Shown here: positions 5,632 to 6,588 of the stretch, piece by piece
How the letters are laid out: each line of letters begins with the position of its first letter
Numbering within the stretch: the first letter of the stretch is position 1
Source of the DNA: J054 sp051008735
Lineage (GTDB): Bacteria; Pseudomonadota; Gammaproteobacteria; Steroidobacterales; GCA-2729495
Direction: 5' to 3'
Assembly: GCA_051008735.1 (NCBI GenBank)
Contig: JBPCXH010000131.1
Coordinates: 1 to 6,588, forward strand
DNA: 6,588 nt
Made by a program: the position numbers and the translations under genes
Notes under the pieces: model-generated
Databases searched by the model: none
Told to the model about the DNA's origin: nothing
What the model saw: the letters and a program-made list of their open reading frames with translations, nothing else

Positions 5632-6588
5632 TTAAAAACCACCCTGGAACCACCCTTTCATGCGCTCCCAGATTTCTCGAAAACCACTGATTGCAGGCTC
5701 GTGCGCATCTTTGTCTGCACGACTGCGGGCGTACAACAACAGGCCCACGCCCGTTGCGTGGATCGGGTTACGCACCACATCCATAAGTCCGCGAACATGC
5801 TGCGGCGTGCCCAGCCGCACGGGCATGTGAAAAACTTCCTCGGCCAGTTCGACGGCGCCCTCCATCTTTGAGCTGCCGCCGGTGAGCACAATGCCCGCCG
5901 CCACCAGGTCCTCAAAGCCGCTGCGCCGCAATTCATCCCGAATGAGGCCGAACAACTCTTCGTAGCGAGGCTCAACGACCTCGGCCAGGGTCTGACGAGC
6001 CAGCCGCCGCGGCGGTCGATCACCGACACTGGGCACCTCGATGGTTTCCTCTGCATTGGCTAACTGCGAGAGCGCGCAGGCGTACTTGATCTTGATGTCC
6101 TCTGCGTACTGGGTCGGCGTACGCAGAGAAATTGCGATGTCATTTGTGACCTGGTCGCCGGCAATAGGAATGACCGCCGTGTGCTTGATGGCACCCTGGT
6201 TGAAGACGGCCAGATCCGTCGTGCCGCCGCCAATATCCACCAGGCACACACCCAGCTCCATCTCGTCTTCAGTTAAAACCGCGTAGCTGGAGGCCAGTTG
6301 TTCCAGCACAATGTCTTCGACTTCCAGGCCGCAGCGCTGAACACACTTGACTATATTCTGAGCCGCGCTGGCAGCACCGGTAACCATGTGCACACGCGCC
6401 TCCAGACGTACGCCCGACATGCCGATAGGCTCGCGGATACCTTCCTGACCGTCGATGACAAATTCCTGCGGCAGGACATGCAGAATTTTCTGGTCTGCGG
6501 GTATAGCCACCGCGCGGGCCGCATCAATCACACGATCCACATCACCACGTACAACCTCGCGGTCGCGAATGGCGACAATGCCGTGGGA
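5632..6588 (-). CDS. ftsA: Cell division protein FtsA (5' end cut by window)
   Basis: FtsA is the actin-like ATPase that tethers FtsZ filaments to the inner membrane and recruits later division proteins. The window holds the last 318 codons. By alignment with E. coli FtsA (420 residues), about 90 N-terminal residues are outside. The first residues (SHGIVAIRDREVVRGDV) align with the 1C subdomain region that precedes HVLPQEF. Visible motifs include the nucleotide-binding phosphate loop DIGGGTTD (bases 6237-6214), DRPPRRLARQTLAEVVEPRY, the adenosine-site motif AAGIVLTGGSSKMEG, and GVGLLLYA near the end. The C-terminus REIWERMKGWFQGGF has the pattern of the amphipathic membrane-targeting helix. 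A GTG at 6540 is internal: coding homology continues upstream without a stop to the window edge. ftsZ follows 48 nt downstream on the same strand. Confidence 0.98.
   Translation of the reverse strand, partial: SHGIVAIRDREVVRGDVDRVIDAARAVAIPADQKILHVLPQEFVIDGQEGIREPIGMSGVRLEARVHMVTGAASAAQNIVKCVQRCGLEVEDIVLEQLASSYAVLTEDEMELGVCLVDIGGGTTDLAVFNQGAIKHTAVIPIAGDQVTNDIAISLRTPTQYAEDIKIKYACALSQLANAEETIEVPSVGDRPPRRLARQTLAEVVEPRYEELFGLIRDELRRSGFEDLVAAGIVLTGGSSKMEGAVELAEEVFHMPVRLGTPQHVRGLMDVVRNPIHATGVGLLLYARSRADKDAHEPAISGFREIWERMKGWFQGGF

Noticed and set aside
5632..6540. A shorter FtsA starting at the GTG at 6540
   Set aside because: Homology to FtsA continues upstream in frame without a stop to the window edge, so the gene is longer and simply cut by the window.

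Overview
The window is the distal end of a division and cell wall (dcw) cluster running into secA, from a Gram-negative bacterium, most likely a gammaproteobacterium. The evidence for this is the FtsZ C-terminal peptide (LLDVPAFLRRQAD, close to the E. coli form), the close E. coli-like SecA and FtsA sequences, and the gene order ftsA-ftsZ-(DUF721, opposite strand)-M23 peptidase-secA, which resembles that of Pseudomonas-type gammaproteobacteria. The DNA is moderately GC-rich by eye, and base use looks uniform. I saw no insertion sequences, CRISPR arrays, tRNAs, rRNAs or prophage genes.

Layout from the right-hand end, in the direction of transcription: ftsA (minus, 5' end outside the window), a 48-nt gap, and ftsZ (minus, complete, with a strong AGGAGG ribosome site). 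Next comes a 158-nt gap between convergent genes with a strong 13-bp hairpin. It is followed by a short DUF721/DciA-like gene on the plus strand, a 238-nt divergent promoter region, a membrane-anchored M23/LytM-type peptidase gene (minus), a 150-nt gap rich in hairpins, and secA (minus). SecA starts at TTG, and 867 codons lie in the window before its 3' end is cut off. No stretch without a gene exceeds 300 nt.

Functionally, FtsA and FtsZ form the membrane-tethered Z-ring that starts division. The M23 protein is a bitopic envelope protein that probably acts on peptidoglycan or regulates enzymes that do. SecA is the ATPase motor of the Sec translocase, which exports the envelope proteins. The DUF721 protein probably belongs to the DciA group, which works with the replicative helicase.

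This is mostly ordinary core genome, and I found no undescribed multi-gene system. The points worth a second look are local. lpxC is absent from its usual place after ftsZ. The M23 domain has Asn where the first His of the HxH motif is expected. A perfect hairpin sits directly before the ribosome site of the TTG-started secA. Two tandem near-identical hairpins follow the M23 stop codon. A pair of 5-codon minigenes leads into the DUF721 start.
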